This document shows positions 62,417-64,000 of a stretch of DNA of 64,000 nucleotides, piece by piece. Source of the stretch: Fibrisoma limi BUZ 3 (GTDB lineage: Bacteria; Bacteroidota; Bacteroidia; Cytophagales; Spirosomataceae); assembly GCF_000296815.2 (NCBI RefSeq), contig NZ_CAIT01000006.1, forward strand, positions 936,777-1,000,776, read 5' to 3'. The notes below the pieces were generated by a model. The model was not told the DNA's origin and did not search any database. It worked only from the letters and a program-made list of their open reading frames with translations. The stretch's first letter is position 1; each line of letters opens with the position of its first letter. Made by a program: the position numbers and the translations under genes.

Positions 62417-62480
62417 GGTCAGGTTCGGAACCTGACCCGTTAGGTTTCTGAAACCTAACGGGTCGGCTGTCAGCAGCCGA
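62417..62480. repeat. Triple tandem hairpin between convergent genes
   Basis: Three consecutive perfect stems occur: GGTCAGGTTC/GAACCTGACC (62417-62437), CCCGTTAGGTTT/AAACCTAACGGG (62436-62462) and TCGGCTG/CAGCCGA (62463-62480). None has a T-run. Confidence 0.85.
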
Positions 62481-62488
62481 TACCACAA

Positions 62489-64000
62489 TCAACGGGCAAG
62501 GCCAGAGCCTGGCCCGGTTGCAACGCCCGCGTATAATCCGGCGATCTGCTCACTATACCGCGCCTGAATCACCTTGCGTTTTAGCTTGAGCGTGGGCGTT
62601 AGCTCACCCGCTTCGACGGTCCATTCCCGGTTGAGCAGGGTAAACCGCTTGATCTGCTCAACGTGGTTAAACTCCCGATTGTAGTGGTCGACGGCCTCCG
62701 CAATCAGCCGCTTTACCCGTTCGTCGTTGGCAGCAGCCGCGTCGCCGGGATACGCCTGCTGCTGCTCGGCGAACCACGCCTGTAGCATCCGGAAGGCCGG
62801 CACAATCAACGCCCCGACAAATTTCTGTCCCTCGCCGACGACCATTATCTGCTCAATCCACGGGCTTTCAACCATCTTATTCTCGATGGGCTGGGGTGCT
62901 ACGTACTTACCACCGCTGGTTTTGAACAGCTCTTTTTTACGGTCCGTAATCTTCAGGAACTTCCCGTCGACCAACGTACCAATGTCGCCCGTATGCAGCC
63001 AGTCGCCGGTGATAGTTTCTACCGTGAGGTCCGGGCGTTTGTAGTAGCCCATCATCACGTTTGGCCCTTTGCACAGAATCTCGCCATCGTCGGCAAACGA
63101 CACCTCGACATGCTGTAGCAGCGGCCCGACCGTACCGAACATCCGGTTTTTCTCGCTGAACCGGTTGCCGCTGATAATCGGAGAGGCTTCAGTAAGGCCG
63201 TAGCCCTCCATCACGACGATTCCGGCCGCACCGAAGACTTTCAGCAATCGTACCTGACAGGCCGCTGCCCCCGTAATAATGGCCTTGACCTGACCGCCCA
63301 GCGCTTCCCGCCATTTGCTGAAAACCAGCCGGTCGGCCAGGGCCAGTTGGAGCCGGTAGCTGAGGCTGAACGGCTTATTGACGTCGTACTCCTCCCCCAG
63401 CCGGAGAGACCAGGCAAACAGCCGTTTTTTAATACCGGTCAGTTCGGCACCTTTTGCCAGAATGCCTTCGTACACTTTTTCGAGCAGGCGCGGTACAGTT
63501 GTAAATACCGTCGGCTGAACCTCCCGCAGGTTAGCTGCGATCGTATCCATACTTTCGGCGTAGTAGATCGACGTGCCACAATAGATGTAGCAGTACGTCG
63601 CCATGCGCTCGAAAGCGTGGTTCAACGGCAGAAAACTAAGTGCCCGCTTGCCACTAACCCCAATTTCGTTCATCACCAGCGCGCTATCGAACGTATTGCT
63701 GAGCAGGTTATGGTGCGACAGCATCACCCCTTTGGGTGTTCCGGTGGTTCCGGAGGTGTAGAGGATCGTGGCCAGATCGGTCGGCTGCACGCGCTCACGA
63801 AGTACGTCGAGCCGCTGCGCATCCTCCGGACTCAGGTCAGTCAACAGGGTAGTCCACGAACGGGCACCGGCCACCGGGTCAAAGGTAAAAATGGCCTGAA
63901 GAGCCGGCAGGTTGGGTTGCAGAGCCGCGACCTTCGCGTACAGGTCTGCACCGTCGACGAACACGACGCGGACGGCCGCATCCTGCAGCACAAACTGCAA
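62489..64000 (-). CDS. AMP-dependent long-chain acyl-CoA ligase, N-terminal part cut by window
   Basis: The 503 visible residues are the C-terminal four fifths of a FadD15-like acyl-CoA synthetase. ATP-binding motif: LYTSGTTGTPKGVMLSHHNL. Also present are GYGLTEASPI and DWLHTGDIG, and the C-terminal domain has TDRKKELFKTSGGKYVAP. It activates fatty acids with ATP and CoA at the membrane. The start codon lies beyond base 64000. It ends next to the triple hairpin. Confidence 0.93.
   Translation of the reverse strand: MQFVLQDAAVRVVFVDGADLYAKVAALQPNLPALQAIFTFDPVAGARSWTTLLTDLSPEDAQRLDVLRERVQPTDLATILYTSGTTGTPKGVMLSHHNLLSNTFDSALVMNEIGVSGKRALSFLPLNHAFERMATYCYIYCGTSIYYAESMDTIAANLREVQPTVFTTVPRLLEKVYEGILAKGAELTGIKKRLFAWSLRLGEEYDVNKPFSLSYRLQLALADRLVFSKWREALGGQVKAIITGAAACQVRLLKVFGAAGIVVMEGYGLTEASPIISGNRFSEKNRMFGTVGPLLQHVEVSFADDGEILCKGPNVMMGYYKRPDLTVETITGDWLHTGDIGTLVDGKFLKITDRKKELFKTSGGKYVAPQPIENKMVESPWIEQIMVVGEGQKFVGALIVPAFRMLQAWFAEQQQAYPGDAAAANDERVKRLIAEAVDHYNREFNHVEQIKRFTLLNREWTVEAGELTPTLKLKRKVIQARYSEQIAGLYAGVATGPGSGLAR

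Noticed and set aside
1-64000. CRISPR array
   Set aside because: No series of regularly spaced identical repeats was seen. The repeated boxes at 33.3 kb are only two or three and unevenly spaced.

Overview
This window looks like the chromosome of a Bacteroidetes bacterium of the order Cytophagales, most likely a Spirosoma-like genus. The evidence is consistent across the window. Several transcription units carry the Bacteroidetes -7 element TAnnTTTG. There are two type IX secretion (T9SS) sorting domains, a DUF4249 lipoprotein end, a short Bacteroidetes-type RpoD, and other families typical of the phylum. The GC content is moderate (about 50-55%), except for one very AT-rich segment at about 25.8-33.5 kb. 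The genus is inferred from general family knowledge, not from a database search.

Layout. 1-6.1 kb: end of a DUF4249 gene, then housekeeping genes rpoD, pnp, rpsO, an LptF/LptG permease, a START-like protein and tRNA-Met. 6.5-11.9 kb: an orphan response regulator, holA, an ACP phosphodiesterase, a dCMP deaminase, and an ABC1 kinase with a TetR regulator. 11.9-25.5 kb: comEC, a GNAT, a T9SS-sorted M43 protease, phoH, dnaB, an RlmD-like methyltransferase, a large T9SS type B surface protein, a CHRD lipoprotein, an SDR, a TPR/SH3 membrane protein, tRNA-Lys and an SSB-tipped DUF3127 protein.

25.7-34.5 kb: an 8.7-kb island inserted at tRNA-Leu(GAG). It is bounded by the tRNA 3' end and a 27-28 bp imperfect copy of that end. 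It carries a HEPN-domain protein, an IS3-family element with a 3-bp target duplication, and an AT-rich pair: a KAP-like membrane P-loop NTPase and a 1,115-residue TPR protein. The pair appears to be one coding unit joined by a -1 frameshift. The right edge holds a truncated DUF6371 gene and two small genes. I read the island as a candidate anti-phage defence cargo, and its KAP-TPR unit is the best candidate here for an undescribed system.

34.6-50.3 kb: a secreted protein, a ribokinase-sugar transporter pair, a GH19-like lysozyme, a 53-residue gene, a KAS III enzyme, a deoxynucleoside kinase, TrhO, a glycosyltransferase-flippase pair, a cold-shock protein, surE, a GH3-family protein, LysE, NUDIX and CDF genes. 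50.3-64 kb: a regulatory and detoxification stretch with two AraC regulators, a receiver-GAF-AAA+ sigma-54 activator, an SDR, a TPR histidine kinase, a ring-cleaving dioxygenase-like VOC protein, two alpha/beta hydrolases, an exported protein and a truncated acyl-CoA ligase.

A second theme is structural. Many intergenic gaps, especially between convergent genes, are filled by long inverted repeats of differing sequence. Examples are a perfect 28-bp stem at 10.8 kb, two purine-tract hairpins and a triple hairpin at 62.4 kb.
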